Shown: positions 15,730 through 24,428 of the stretch, piece after piece
How positions within the stretch are numbered: the stretch's first letter is position 1
Layout: the number at the start of each line of letters is the position of its first letter
Origin: Aeromonas finlandensis
GTDB lineage: Bacteria; Pseudomonadota; Gammaproteobacteria; Enterobacterales; Aeromonadaceae
Assembly (NCBI RefSeq): GCF_000764645.1
Contig: NZ_JRGK01000010.1
Span: 1-45,544, forward strand
Direction of reading: 5' to 3'
DNA length: 45,544 nt
Made by a program: the position numbers and the translations under genes
Notes under the pieces: generated by a model
What the model was told of the DNA's origin: nothing
The model's database searches: none
Seen by the model: the letters and a program-made list of their open reading frames with translations, nothing else

Positions 15730-17096
15730 AGTTCGCCGTGGTAATCCTTGAGGCGGGCGATCAGCTTGTCATGAATGCCGCCGAAGCCGCCGTTGCTCAT
15801 GATCAGAATATGGTCGCCATCGCGGCTCTCAGCCACCAGCCGGTTGATCAGGGTCTCCAGATCGTTGAACACCTTGGCAGGTCGGGTCATGTGGGAAGTC
15901 ACTTCCCCCAGATCCCAGCCGATGTTGGGTGGCTGGAAGAAGAACACCTCGTCGGCGCCATCGAAGCAGCCGGCCAGCTCCTCCTTGTGTACTCCCAGCT
16001 TCATGGTGTTGGAGCGTGGCTCCAGTACCGCCAGAATACGGGCTTCACCCACCTTGGCGCGCAGGCCGCCGAGGGTGGTCTCGATGGCGGTCGGGTGGTG
16101 GGCGAAGTCGTCATAAACGCTGATGCCGGCTACCTCGCCTTTGAGCTCCATTCGCCGCTTGGGTGATTTGAACTGGCAGAGCGCCGCAATGCCGTGCTCC
16201 ACCATGACACCGGCATGACGGGCGGCAGCGATGGCCATCAGGCCATTGTTGACGTTGTGCTCGCCGATGCACTCCCAGTGCACCTCGCCCTGCTTTTCAC
16301 CATCCAGCCACACCTCGAAGGCGGAGCCGTCATCGGCCAGCTTGACCGCTTTCCACTTGGCGTCGTCCTGACCCACCAGCTCTACTTCGCTCCAGCAGCC
16401 CATCTTGCGCACGGCGGTGAGGTTGTCATCTGCTTTTGGGAACAGCACCCGACCGTTGCTCGGCACGGTACGCATCAGGTGGTGGAACTGGCGCTGGATG
16501 GCGGCGAGGTCAGGGAAGATGTCCGCGTGATCGAACTCCAGGTTGTTCATCACCAGGGTGCGCGGGTGGTAGTGAACGAACTTGGAGCGCTTGTCGAAGA
16601 AGGCGCAGTCATACTCATCCGCTTCGATGACGAAGAAGGGGGCAGAACCGAGACGGGCGGAAACCGGGAAGTTGCCCGGCACGCCGCCGATCAGGAAACC
16701 GGGCTCCAGCTTGGCGTACTCCAGTACCCAGGCCAGCATGCTGGCGGTAGTGGTCTTGCCGTGGGTACCGGCGACAGCCAGCACCCAGCGATCCTGCAGC
16801 ACATGCTCCAGCAGCCACTGGGGGCCGGAGATATAGGGCAGATTGCGGTCCAGCACATATTCAACACAGGGGTTGCCACGGCTCATGGCGTTGCCGATCA
16901 CCACCAGATCCGGCGCCGGATCGAGCTGGGAAGGGTCATAGCCTTCGGTCAGTTCGATGCCCTGTTGCTCGAGCTGGGTACTCATGGGGGGATAGACGTT
17001 GGCATCAGAGCCGGTGACCCGATAGCCAAGCTGTTTTGCCAACACCGCCAGACCACCCATAAAGGTGCCGCAGATCCCGAGAATGTGAATATGCAT
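15726..17096 (-). CDS. mpl: UDP-MurNAc:L-Ala-gamma-D-Glu-meso-DAP ligase Mpl
   Basis: A 456-residue peptidoglycan-recycling ligase that attaches the salvaged murein tripeptide to UDP-MurNAc, hydrolysing ATP in the cytoplasm. The N-terminal Rossmann motif [16 protein letters not shown], the ATP loop [13 protein letters not shown] (about residues 107-119), [16 protein letters not shown], the HPTAIETTL region and the final [12 protein letters not shown] are all as in E. coli Mpl (457 residues). The ATG follows AAAGGAAG. It is the first gene of a pair with ubiX and divergent from the PAP2 phosphatase. Confidence 0.95.
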   Translation of the reverse strand: MHIHILGICGTFMGGLAVLAKQLGYRVTGSDANVYPPMSTQLEQQGIELTEGYDPSQLDPAPDLVVIGNAMSRGNPCVEYVLDRNLPYISGPQWLLEHVLQDRWVLAVAGTHGKTTTASMLAWVLEYAKLEPGFLIGGVPGNFPVSARLGSAPFFVIEADEYDCAFFDKRSKFVHYHPRTLVMNNLEFDHADIFPDLAAIQRQFHHLMRTVPSNGRVLFPKADDNLTAVRKMGCWSEVELVGQDDAKWKAVKLADDGSAFEVWLDGEKQGEVHWECIGEHNVNNGLMAIAAARHAGVMVEHGIAALCQFKSPKRRMELKGEVAGISVYDDFAHHPTAIETTLGGLRAKVGEARILAVLEPRSNTMKLGVHKEELAGCFDGADEVFFFQPPNIGWDLGEVTSHMTRPAKVFNDLETLINRLVAESRDGDHILIMSNGGFGGIHDKLIARLKDYHGEL

Positions 17097-17263
17097 ACCG
17101 CTTCCTTTCGCAGTAAAGGGAAGTGCGCATTCTAGGGGGTGTTACGGTGGTGGCACAAGCCGCACTCATGGTGAGAGGCCCACAGATGCGGCATCGGAGG
17201 CAGAAATCTTGGCGTTGTTGGGATATGCGAGATTGGAATGGGCTGGTGGGCTTTATTTGAGGC

Positions 17264-17291
17264 TTGATATTGTGTCGCACTTTCTTACAAT
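17264..17291 (+). promoter_or_regulatory. Sigma70-type promoter of the PAP2 gene
   Basis: -35 TTGATA (17264-17269), a 16-base spacer, and -10 TACAAT (17286-17291). It lies within the 258-base mpl/PAP2 divergent gap, which otherwise shows no gene. Confidence 0.5.
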
Positions 17292-17354
17292 TCTTCGGTT
17301 TTGTGACGCACTCTACAGTTTTACGATATCGCCCTTTTCCAAAGGAGAGTCCCC

Positions 17355-18056
17355 ATGGGCAAGTTCCTGCTTTGCTATCTGGTCGGTGGTCTAGTGGCCA
17401 TCAGTTGGGCTGCGCTGCCCGCTCATGGTCCCTGGGATCAGTGGGACCTCGCGATTTTTCATACCGTTAACGGTTGGCTCGGCCAGTCGGCGCTGTGGGC
17501 CGATCTGGTGGCCATCACCAATAACCGGCTGTTCGATCTGGTGGTGCTGGGTTGTATGGGGTTGATCCTGGCTCGCTGTTTCTTTGCCCGGGATCTGGCG
17601 GGGCGTCGCCAGCTGGTGGCGATGGGCATAGTGATGTTGCTGAGCGCCGTGGTGATCAACCAGCTTGGCCACAGATTGCCGGTAGAGCGACCCAGCCCGA
17701 CCCTGATGGTGAGTGATGCCCTGCGAGTGACTCATCTCAGCGAGATCCCGACCAAGGACTCTTCCGGCGATAGCTTCCCGGGGGATCACGCCCTCTTTTT
17801 GATGATCTTCGCCGGCTTTGCCCTGCGCTATCTGCCACGCAGAGCCAGCCTCTACGCCATGCTGATGGTGCCGATCTTCTCTGCGCCCCGAATTTTCTCA
17901 GGCGCGCACTGGTTTACCGATGTCTATGTCGGTGCGCTGGGGTTGGCGACCCTCTGCCTGCCCTGGGTGCTGTTGACCCCGCTGTCTGATCGCTTGATTG
18001 CGCGAATTGTTCCCTATCTGGCACCGTTACCGCTGCTACGCAGTCAGACCCACTGA
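17355..18056 (+). CDS. PAP2-superfamily membrane phosphatase (LpxT-like)
   Basis: A 233-residue protein with about six membrane helices. The three PAP2 phosphatase motifs can be located. Motif 1 is around HRLPVERPSP, where the usual Lys is not evident. Motif 2 appears as SFPGDHA instead of PSGH, keeping the catalytic His. Motif 3 is APRIFSGAHWFTDVYVG, with Arg, His and Asp in place. Likely substrates are undecaprenyl pyrophosphate or lipid A phosphates, with the active site facing the periplasm; the choice between phosphatase and LpxT-type phosphotransferase cannot be made here. The ATG follows AAGGAG. The gene is monocistronic, with a terminator 17 bases downstream. Confidence 0.78.
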   Translation: MGKFLLCYLVGGLVAISWAALPAHGPWDQWDLAIFHTVNGWLGQSALWADLVAITNNRLFDLVVLGCMGLILARCFFARDLAGRRQLVAMGIVMLLSAVVINQLGHRLPVERPSPTLMVSDALRVTHLSEIPTKDSSGDSFPGDHALFLMIFAGFALRYLPRRASLYAMLMVPIFSAPRIFSGAHWFTDVYVGALGLATLCLPWVLLTPLSDRLIARIVPYLAPLPLLRSQTH

Positions 18057-18072
18057 TTGAACGTCGCAAAAT

Positions 18073-18106
18073 AAAACGCCCCGACACTTCATGTCGGGGC
18101 GTTTTG
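18073..18106. terminator. Bidirectional terminator between PAP2 gene and galE
   Basis: AAAACGCCCCGACA, a five-base loop, and TGTCGGGGCGTTTT. The perfect stem with A- and T-runs serves both convergent genes. Confidence 0.93.
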
Positions 18107-18125
18107 TTATCAGCACGCTAGATCA

Positions 18126-19139
18126 TCAGCCTTGATAGCCGTTCGGGTTGTTGCTTTGCCAGCGCCAGGTATCGACCATCATCTGTTCCAGACCGCGCTC
18201 TGCCTGCCAGCCCAGCTCGGCACGGGCCAGCGTCGGCTCGGCCCAGCACTCGGCGATGTCGCCCGGACGACGGGGTTTGATCTGGTAGGGAATGGGGCGG
18301 CCGCTGGCTGCCTCGAACGCCTTGACCATCTCCAGTACCGAGTAGCCCTGACCGGTGCCCAGGTTGTAGGTGAAGACGCCGCTGTCGCTCTTGATGCGCG
18401 CCAGTGCTTTCAGGTGGCCGATGGCCAGATCCACCACGTGGATGTAGTCGCGCACGCCGGTACCATCCGGGGTCGGGTAGTCGTTGCCAAATACCCCCAG
18501 CTCCTTGAGCTTGCCGACACCCACCTGGCTGATATAAGGCAGCAGGTTGTTGGGGATGCCGTTGGGATCTTCACCAATCAGTCCGCTCTCGTGGGCGCCG
18601 ACCGGGTTGAAGTAGCGCAGCAGCACGATGGCCCAGCGGGGATCGGATTTTGACAGGTCGCGCAGGATCTCTTCGACCATCAGCTTGGAGCGACCGTAGG
18701 GGTTGGTGGCGCTGGTGGGGAAATCTTCCCGCAGCGGCACCGAGGCGGGATCGCCATAGACGGTAGCTGACGAGCTGAATACCAGCCGGAAAACCCCGGC
18801 CTTGGCCATCTCTTCGCACAGCACCAGGGTGCCGGTGATGTTGTTCTGGTAGTAGGTGAGCGGGATCTGGCTCGACTCCCCGACTGCCTTGAGTCCGGCG
18901 AAGTGGATCACCGATTCGATCTGATGGTTGGCAAACAGTTGCTGTAGGCAGGCTCTGTCCAGCACATCCCCTTCGACGAAGGTGACCGGCTTGCCGGTGA
19001 TCTGCTCGACCCGTTTGAGAGACTCGGGGGAGGAGTTGGAGAGGTTGTCGAGTACCACGACCTGCTGCCCCGCGCCGAGCAGCTCAACCAGAGTGTGGGA
19101 GCCGATATAGCCAGCGCCCCCTGTGACCAATATTGTCAT
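18126..19139 (-). CDS. galE: UDP-glucose 4-epimerase GalE
   Basis: A 337-residue SDR-fold enzyme interconverting UDP-glucose and UDP-galactose with bound NAD. Visible features are the glycine motif [12 protein letters not shown], the catalytic Ser/Tyr/Lys set (FSSSATVYG and NPYGRSK) and the substrate-loop region [13 protein letters not shown]. Length equals E. coli GalE (338). It feeds both galactose catabolism and galactose-containing surface glycans. It is not in a gal operon here and stands alone between a terminator and the hcr gene, so a glycan-supply role is plausible. Confidence 0.95.
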   Translation of the reverse strand: MTILVTGGAGYIGSHTLVELLGAGQQVVVLDNLSNSSPESLKRVEQITGKPVTFVEGDVLDRACLQQLFANHQIESVIHFAGLKAVGESSQIPLTYYQNNITGTLVLCEEMAKAGVFRLVFSSSATVYGDPASVPLREDFPTSATNPYGRSKLMVEEILRDLSKSDPRWAIVLLRYFNPVGAHESGLIGEDPNGIPNNLLPYISQVGVGKLKELGVFGNDYPTPDGTGVRDYIHVVDLAIGHLKALARIKSDSGVFTYNLGTGQGYSVLEMVKAFEAASGRPIPYQIKPRRPGDIAECWAEPTLARAELGWQAERGLEQMMVDTWRWQSNNPNGYQG

Positions 19140-19234
19140 TTTTTATCCCGTGTTCTGGTGAAACTGGGGGCAGAGTCTACCCGTCCTGTTCGCTCCGGAA
19201 AAGGTTGAGATGCCAATGAAGCCCTTTGTGTATC

Positions 19235-20224
19235 TCAATAATCGAGGCTGATATCCCCTTTCGCGGTGCAGGAGCAGGCCAGTACCACGCCGCTCTCCAG
19301 ATCCTGCGCACTCAGCGTCATCACGCTCTGGCGCTCGATCTCGCCTTCCGTGGTGCAACGACAGCTGCCACATATCCCGGCGCGGCAAGCAGCCATCATG
19401 GTTTCGCCCGCAGCTTCCAGCGCCGCCAGCAGGGTCTGACCCGGCAGGATTGTCACCTTTTTGCCGCTCTTTTTCAGGGTCAGCCAGAAGTGGTTGCTGG
19501 TGGTAGCAGCGGGCTCTGCGGGAGGAAGACCGAAGGACTCCTGATGCAGCTGCTCCGGCGGCAATCCCTGCTCAGCCAGCATACTGCTGGCCGCCGCCAT
19601 ATAGGGGGCGGGGCCGCAGAGATAGACATGGCGATCGTGCAGATCAGGGGCCAGTTCGGCCAGCATGGCGGGGGTGAGTCGGCCAATCCAGGGGTGAGCT
19701 GTTGGCGCCTCTTCCAAGATCAGGGCATGGCGCACACCAGTATGGGCCGCGGCCAGCGCAGTCAGCTCCTCGGCAAAGATCACATCTGCTGGCGAACGGG
19801 CGCTGTGAATAAAGCGGATATCGGCGTCCGGCCGTTTGGCCAGCTCGTCCCGCAGCATGGCCCACATGGGGGTGATGCCGGAACCGGCACTCAAAAACAG
19901 CGGCCGCGCACAGGGCAGGGCGGTCAGATTGAAATCGCCAAAGGGGCCATCGGCCCGTATTTCGTCCCCCACATGCAGGGTCTGGTGTAGATGGCGGGAG
20001 ACCCGCCCCACATCCTTGATGGTCACCTGCCAGCACGCGTCTTGCGGGTTGGAGGAGAGGGTATAGGCGCGGCAGTGAGGCTTGCCGTCAATCTCGGTAT
20101 GCAGGGTGATGCACTGGCCAGCCAGTACGGGAGGGAGGCGGCCTGCAACCGGCACCAACTGCCAGCTCACTACGTCGTGGGTATTCTGTTGGCGGCCAAT
20201 GCAGGTGAGCGTGAGAGAGGTCAT
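19235..20224 (-). CDS. hcr: NADH oxidoreductase Hcr (Hcp reductase)
   Basis: A 329-residue FAD and [2Fe-2S] oxidoreductase that passes electrons from NADH to Hcp. The FAD-binding beta barrel includes RAYTLSSNP and the NAD domain begins LFLSAGSGITPMWAML. The C-terminal plant-type ferredoxin domain carries CRAGICGSCRC plus a distal Cys in LACSC. The ATG at 20222-20224 lies seven bases after AGGAG; the longer frame upstream runs through the hcp terminator and is not used. Expression probably depends partly on read-through from hcp. Confidence 0.9.
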   Translation of the reverse strand: MTSLTLTCIGRQQNTHDVVSWQLVPVAGRLPPVLAGQCITLHTEIDGKPHCRAYTLSSNPQDACWQVTIKDVGRVSRHLHQTLHVGDEIRADGPFGDFNLTALPCARPLFLSAGSGITPMWAMLRDELAKRPDADIRFIHSARSPADVIFAEELTALAAAHTGVRHALILEEAPTAHPWIGRLTPAMLAELAPDLHDRHVYLCGPAPYMAAASSMLAEQGLPPEQLHQESFGLPPAEPAATTSNHFWLTLKKSGKKVTILPGQTLLAALEAAGETMMAACRAGICGSCRCTTEGEIERQSVMTLSAQDLESGVVLACSCTAKGDISLDY

Positions 20225-20283
20225 CACAAGGCTCCTTATGTTTGAAACGGTTTGAAAACGTCTGATGCAAATGCTGGATCCAG

Positions 20284-20309
20284 AAAAAAGGCGAGCCGGG
20301 CGGCTCGCC
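20284..20309 (-). terminator. Intrinsic terminator between hcp and hcr
   Basis: GGCGAGCC / GGCTCGCC stem, followed by TTTTTT on the minus strand. It lies 25 bases after the hcp stop and 60 bases before the hcr start, so it may reduce hcr output relative to hcp. Confidence 0.85.
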
Positions 20310-20334
20310 AAACGCTTACAACATGAAGTGCCGA

Positions 20335-21987
20335 TCAGGCCGCCAGGATCTCGGCCAGATCTGCCTCGGCCGTAGTGGTCCCTTTCAGGCCAAACTGCTC
20401 CTCCAGCACCTTGAGCAGAGCCGGGGTGAGGAAGGCGGGGGCGGTCGGGCCGGTACGAATGTCTTTCACCCCGAGGGAGAGCAGGGTGAGTAGAATGACG
20501 ATGGCTTTTTGCTCGAACCAGGAGAGCACCAGCGTCAGCGGCAGATCGTTGACGCCGCACTCGAACGCCTCGGAGAGCGCCAGCGCCAACTGAATGGCGG
20601 AGTAGGCATCGTTGCACTGGCCCACGTCCAGCAGGCGCGGAATGCCACCGATGTCGCCAAAGTCGAGCTTGTTGAACTTGTATTTGCCGCAACCCAGCGT
20701 GAGCAGCAGGCTGTCGCGCGGTGCCGCCTTGGCAAACTCGGTGAAGTAGGCGCGCTCGGCCTTGTCGCCGTCACAGCCACCCACCAGGAAGAAGTGGCTG
20801 ATCTCCCCGGCCTTGACCTTCTCAATCACCGCGGGGGCGGCCTGCATCAGGGCGTTGCGGGCAAAGCCGATGGTGATGAAGTGTTCGAGTTCGGTGTGTT
20901 TGAAGCCTTCCAGCGCTTGGGCCTTGGCGATCACGGCGGAGAAATCATCCCCCTCCAGATGGGTGACGCCCGGCCAGCCGACGATGGAGCGGGTGAAGAT
21001 ACGGTCACTGTAGTTGCCCACATTCGGGTCGATGATGCAGTTGGAGGTCATCACCACCGCGCCCGGGAAGTTGGCAAACTCCTTCTGCTGGTTCTGCCAG
21101 GCGGAGCCGTAGTTACCCACCAGATGGGGGTACTGCTTGAAGAAGGGGTAGGCCAGCGCGGGCAGCATCTCGCCATGGGTGTAGACATGGATGCCGGTCC
21201 CTTTGGTCTGCTCCAGAATGAGCTTGAGATCCATCATGTCGTGGCCGGAGACCAGAATGCACTTGCCGGGAATTGGCGTGACCCTGACCTGAGTCGGTTC
21301 CGGGTGGCCGAAGGCGCTGGTTTCACCCAGATCCAGCATCTCCATGATTTTGAAGTTGAGCTGACCGATCTCCATGGCGCAGCTGAACAGTCGACCCATT
21401 TCGCTCGGGTCTGTGCTGAGCCAACTCATGATGCGGTGGAATTCGGCGGCGACCTCGTCACTCTGCTGATCCAGCACCCGGGCGTGCTCCATGTAGGCGG
21501 CAGCGCCCTTGAGGCCGTAGAGGCAGAGCAGACGCAGCCCCATGATCTCCTCGTTCACCTCGCGCTTGCCCCGATTGGGGGCGGCTGGCGCGGCATGAGC
21601 GAGCTGTTCCAGCAGCTCGGCACCGGGCTCGAAGTATGCGGACTGTGGCAAATCGTTCACCTGCACTGCCATCCCGGCCAGCTGCTCGGCCAACTGCTGG
21701 CGATAGGCCAGGGCCTGATTGACGTAGGCCACGATGCGATTCGAGTCGAAGTTGACGTTGGTGAGGGTAGCGAAGAAGGCCTTGGGCACGAAGGCATCGG
21801 TCTCGCGATCGATAATGCCCTGCTCGCGGGCGGCCTGCGCCCAGGCGCTGAGACCCTGCAGGGTATAGATCAGCACATCTTGCAGATCCGAGGTTTCCGC
21901 CGTCTTGCCGCACATACCTTGTGCGTAAGCACAGCCGTTGCCAGCCGGGGTACGAATTGTCTGTTCACATTGCACACAAAACATCAT
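20335..21987 (-). CDS. hcp: Hydroxylamine reductase / hybrid cluster protein Hcp
   Basis: A 550-residue cytoplasmic hybrid-cluster enzyme that removes nitric oxide (to N2O) and can reduce hydroxylamine. The N-terminal cluster ligands follow the C-x2-C-x11-C-x6-C spacing at Cys3, 6, 18 and 25 ([18 protein letters not shown]), the [2Fe-2S] type of facultative anaerobes. Hybrid-cluster ligands are visible in [38 protein letters not shown] and GQCNDAYSA. The ATG at 21985-21987 follows AGGAG; longer frames run into the promoter. It is the first gene of the hcp-hcr pair, under a perfect FNR site. Confidence 0.95.
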   Translation of the reverse strand: MMFCVQCEQTIRTPAGNGCAYAQGMCGKTAETSDLQDVLIYTLQGLSAWAQAAREQGIIDRETDAFVPKAFFATLTNVNFDSNRIVAYVNQALAYRQQLAEQLAGMAVQVNDLPQSAYFEPGAELLEQLAHAAPAAPNRGKREVNEEIMGLRLLCLYGLKGAAAYMEHARVLDQQSDEVAAEFHRIMSWLSTDPSEMGRLFSCAMEIGQLNFKIMEMLDLGETSAFGHPEPTQVRVTPIPGKCILVSGHDMMDLKLILEQTKGTGIHVYTHGEMLPALAYPFFKQYPHLVGNYGSAWQNQQKEFANFPGAVVMTSNCIIDPNVGNYSDRIFTRSIVGWPGVTHLEGDDFSAVIAKAQALEGFKHTELEHFITIGFARNALMQAAPAVIEKVKAGEISHFFLVGGCDGDKAERAYFTEFAKAAPRDSLLLTLGCGKYKFNKLDFGDIGGIPRLLDVGQCNDAYSAIQLALALSEAFECGVNDLPLTLVLSWFEQKAIVILLTLLSLGVKDIRTGPTAPAFLTPALLKVLEEQFGLKGTTTAEADLAEILAA

Positions 21988-22050
21988 GTCTCTCCTAATT
22001 GGACATTTCAGTTGTCTGTTTTGTGGCGATTCTATTCCCCTCGCGAAAAA

Positions 22051-22079
22051 CTTAATAGGCATTCAATTTGCCAATTAAG
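22051..22079. promoter_or_regulatory. 29-bp palindrome in the hcp promoter
   Basis: Arms CTTAATAGGCA and TGCCAATTAAG (10 of 11 positions paired) with a seven-base centre. It sits between the FNR site and the hcp ATG, where a repressor would overlap the promoter. NsrR, the usual nitric-oxide-responsive repressor of hcp, is the obvious candidate, but the match to its motif is only partial. Confidence 0.5.
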
Positions 22080-22085
22080 ATTCCC

Positions 22086-22099
22086 TTGATGCAGATCAA
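22086..22099 (-). promoter_or_regulatory. FNR box of hcp-hcr
   Basis: TTGAT-CTGC-ATCAA on the minus strand, a perfect match to TTGAT-N4-ATCAA. It lies about 100 bases upstream of the hcp ATG and predicts anaerobic activation. Confidence 0.75.
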
Positions 22100-22103
22100 A
22101 AAC

Positions 22104-22128
22104 AAAAAAGCCGCCCAAACAGGGCGGC
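22104..22128 (-). terminator. Intrinsic terminator downstream of dps
   Basis: GCCGCCC / GGGCGGC stem with a five-base loop and TTTTTTG on the minus strand. It is 185 bases past the dps stop and directly upstream of the hcp FNR box. Confidence 0.8.
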
Positions 22129-22218
22129 AAGCGGGTGGATAAAAGGAGAGACAACTCAGGTTTGCAACAGAACATAACAATCAAGCGGGTTAGGCCGGGG
22201 GCTGGTCAGGTGCCCCGG

Positions 22219-22341
22219 CCCGGTACTTCCTCAAGCCAGCCTGCTTTCGCAGCATCCAGCTTGGCTCACTATCAAGCCAGCATACGTGCGCTGTATCTGG
22301 CTTGGTTCACTATCAGGCCAGATAAGCGCGTAGCATCCAGA
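22219..22341. repeat. Degenerate 41-bp tandem repeats at the dps 3' end
   Basis: Copies at 22260-22300 and 22301-22341 share CTTGGYTCACTATCARGCCA and a similar remainder; a more decayed copy fills about 22219-22259. The last copy contains the final codons and stop of dps, so the dps tail has been duplicated downstream. Confidence 0.6.
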
Positions 22342-22780
22342 CCAGTTTTTCCTGCTGCTGCACATAGTCGGAGAGGATGGAGGCCGTGCCCTCATCACCA
22401 GCTTCGGCGGCCTGGCCCAGAATGCGGCGCTGGGCGACCAGCAGTTCGCGGAAGCTCTCCAGCAGGGCTTCGACACAGGCGCGGCCATCGTGCAGACCCT
22501 TTTGCTCGGGGATAGCAGAGACTTTCAGGTAGTCGCTGAAGCTGTGCATCGGCACCCCGTCCAGCGTCAGGATCCGTTCGGCCAGCGCATCGACTTTCAG
22601 CAGCAGGTCGTTGTAAATCTCTTCGAACTTCAGGTGCAGTTCGAAGAACTGGTTGCCACGGATATTCCAGTGGAAGCCGCGCACGTTCATGTAGAGGATC
22701 TGGTAGCTGGCCAGCAATTTGTTCAACTCGGCTGCCAGGGCTTGTGATTGAGCAGTATCAAGACCAATCGGGCTTTTCAT
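22313..22780 (-). CDS. dps: Dps-family ferritin-like DNA-protection protein
   Basis: A 155-residue four-helix ferritin-like protein that assembles into 12-mers, oxidises and stores iron with H2O2, and often coats DNA in stationary phase. The inter-subunit ferroxidase ligands are in RGFHWNIRGNQFFELHLKFEEIYNDL (His, Asp and Glu positions kept), and GVPMHSFSDYL follows. The N-terminus lacks a Lys-rich tail, so direct DNA binding may be weak. Two ATGs are adjacent; the second (22780) has the better spacing from GGAGG. The promoter region contains a tandem 14-bp repeat. Confidence 0.92.
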   Translation of the reverse strand: MKSPIGLDTAQSQALAAELNKLLASYQILYMNVRGFHWNIRGNQFFELHLKFEEIYNDLLLKVDALAERILTLDGVPMHSFSDYLKVSAIPEQKGLHDGRACVEALLESFRELLVAQRRILGQAAEAGDEGTASILSDYVQQQEKLVWMLRAYLA

Positions 22781-22814
22781 CATTCACCTCCAGATGTGGA
22801 AATTAGTTTGAAAT

Positions 22815-22842
22815 TGTCTTTCGGAACCTGTCTTTCGAAACC
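22815..22842. promoter_or_regulatory. Tandem 14-bp direct repeat in the dps promoter region
   Basis: TGTCTTTCGGAACC is followed immediately by TGTCTTTCGAAACC (13 of 14 identical), about 35 bases upstream of the dps start. A spacing of 14 bp is not one helical turn, so it may be a duplicated half-site or a simple duplication. Confidence 0.45.
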
Positions 22843-22890
22843 CAGTCAGAATAACGTCGTGCAAAATGCAGGGACAATTGCTTGTGCCTA

Positions 22891-22921
22891 ACTGTTTGAT
22901 AGCTAACGGCTATCAAACAGT
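22891..22921. repeat. Perfect 13-bp inverted repeat between dps and amiD
   Basis: ACTGTTTGATAGC, five-base loop TAACG, then GCTATCAAACAGT. It lacks a T-run on either side, so it is not a standard terminator. It lies 29 bases past the amiD stop and about 110 bases upstream of dps, and may be an operator for dps or an RNA 3'-end hairpin for the amidase transcript. Confidence 0.75.
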
Positions 22922-22949
22922 ACGCAGCAACGGGGGCAATGGATGAGGA

Positions 22950-23825
22950 TTATGGGAAGTATTTTTCGAGCAGCGCCATCAGGATGGCCTGACACTCGCG
23001 GTCCGGTTCGCTATCGACCTTGCTGGCACGAAAGTGGAGCTGAAAGGCGCCCATGACGGCGCGACTCTGCTCGTCCCACTGGCCGGTCTGGGGCAGGCCG
23101 TAGCCATAGCGAGCCAACTGCTGTTGCCACATGGCCGCATCCCAATCGGGCAAGGAGCTGGCCAGTAGTGCCGCCACCCGATCTTCATCGGGCCAGGCGC
23201 CGACTCCGTACGTCAGATAGAGCTGGCGCCAGGGGAAGTGGGGGCCGGGATCCTGTTTACGCTCGGGGGCGACATCGCTGTGGCCCAGCACCTGGGTCGG
23301 CGGAATGCGGTAGCGGGCGACCAGCTCCCGACTGAGGGTGCCGACGGCGGCAATCTGCTGCGGGGTATAGGGTTGCCAGCGCCGCGCCTCGGGGGCCAGC
23401 GGCTCATCTTCCGCTGGATAGCCGAGGTTGACGATCTCGATGCCAAGGGAGCTGGCATTGAGCCCGGCATATTGGTGCCAGCGGCTGCGTCCCGCATGCC
23501 AGGCGCGCGCGCTCTCCGGTACCAGCTGATAGACCGGCAGCGGGGTCTCGTGGTTGTCGCGGGGGATCAGGTAGTGGGCGCTTACCTTGTGCTCCGGCTC
23601 GGTCAGCAGGCGCAGGGAGTTGGCATCATCTTCGTCGGTGTAGTGGAGGATCAGAAAGGCGATCCGCTCGTTCTGGTTGGCGCTGTGATAGCGGGTCGAG
23701 AGCTGATACTCGGACGGGGTGCAGGCCCCCAGCAGCAGGGAAAAGAGGGGAAGAAGACAGCGCCAGCGCCATCCCCCTGCCGCAGCCAGTCTGCTGAGCG
23801 CGGGAGGAGTAAGTCGCTGGCACAT
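22950..23825 (-). CDS. amiD: AmiD-like N-acetylmuramoyl-L-alanine amidase lipoprotein
   Basis: A 291-residue zinc amidase (Amidase_2 fold) that cleaves the MurNAc-L-Ala bond in murein fragments. The N-terminus is a lipoprotein signal with lipobox LLGAC near residue 35. Zinc-ligand motifs are FLILHYTDED, ASSLGIEIVNLG and LGHSDVAPERKQDPGPHFPW, in the order of E. coli AmiD. A C-terminal peptidoglycan-binding-like helical region (about residues 215-285) follows, with YGLPQTGQWDEQSRAVMGAFQ. The ribosome-binding site is weak, and the 25 residues before the hydrophobic core make the start uncertain. It lies 34 bases after yehS, probably in one transcript. Confidence 0.85.
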   Translation of the reverse strand: MCQRLTPPALSRLAAAGGWRWRCLLPLFSLLLGACTPSEYQLSTRYHSANQNERIAFLILHYTDEDDANSLRLLTEPEHKVSAHYLIPRDNHETPLPVYQLVPESARAWHAGRSRWHQYAGLNASSLGIEIVNLGYPAEDEPLAPEARRWQPYTPQQIAAVGTLSRELVARYRIPPTQVLGHSDVAPERKQDPGPHFPWRQLYLTYGVGAWPDEDRVAALLASSLPDWDAAMWQQQLARYGYGLPQTGQWDEQSRAVMGAFQLHFRASKVDSEPDRECQAILMALLEKYFP

Positions 23826-23859
23826 GTCGAAGGCTCTGCTCGGTCAGCCGCGCGGCGTG

Positions 23860-24339
23860 TTAGCTGCGGTATTTGGCAGTGAGACCGATCAGGAAGTTGC
23901 GCAGGATCTGATCCCCGCAATCCTGATAGTGCTTGTGATCCTTGGAGCGGAACAGGGCACTGAGCTCGGACTTGGAGAGGTTGAAGTCGGCGAGCTTGAG
24001 CGTGCCGAGCATGTCCTCTTCCTTGTAGTTGAGACCGATGCGCAGCTTGCGCAGGATCATGTTGTTGTTGATCCGGTTCGGGATCACCTGGGCCGGTGCA
24101 TCTTCCCGCACGCCACGGCGCGCGATGATGAAGCCATCGAGGAACTGGCTCAGGGCCGAGTCGGGACAGGCGACATAGCCTGCCTCTTGCTCTTCACCCT
24201 CTGCCGCCTCTTTCATCAACCAGCTGTGCAGCTGGGCGTGAGTGACCGTCAGGTTGCCCTTGGCAAACATCTCGACCATCTGGTCGTTGCTGATGGTGAG
24301 GGCGTAGCGCAGACGGCGCAGAATATCGTTGTTGGTCAT
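23860..24339 (-). CDS. yehS: DUF1456 family protein YehS
   Basis: A 159-residue cytoplasmic protein of unknown function. Two copies of the DUF1456 unit are visible: NNDILRRLRYALTISNDQMVEMF at the N-terminus and NNMILRKLRIGLNYKEEDML from about residue 90, each followed by a Leu/Ser helix pattern (HSWLMKE and LSALFRS). This internal duplication is the family hallmark. It sits just upstream of the amidase gene. Confidence 0.88.
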   Translation of the reverse strand: MTNNDILRRLRYALTISNDQMVEMFAKGNLTVTHAQLHSWLMKEAAEGEEQEAGYVACPDSALSQFLDGFIIARRGVREDAPAQVIPNRINNNMILRKLRIGLNYKEEDMLGTLKLADFNLSKSELSALFRSKDHKHYQDCGDQILRNFLIGLTAKYRS

Positions 24340-24428
24340 GCTGACTCCTGTGTAAACGGCGCAACTTTACCATCTGGCGGCCCTCGCGTCAGAAAAAGCG
24401 GGGGCCGGTACAGTTCAGGTCAAGCTCA

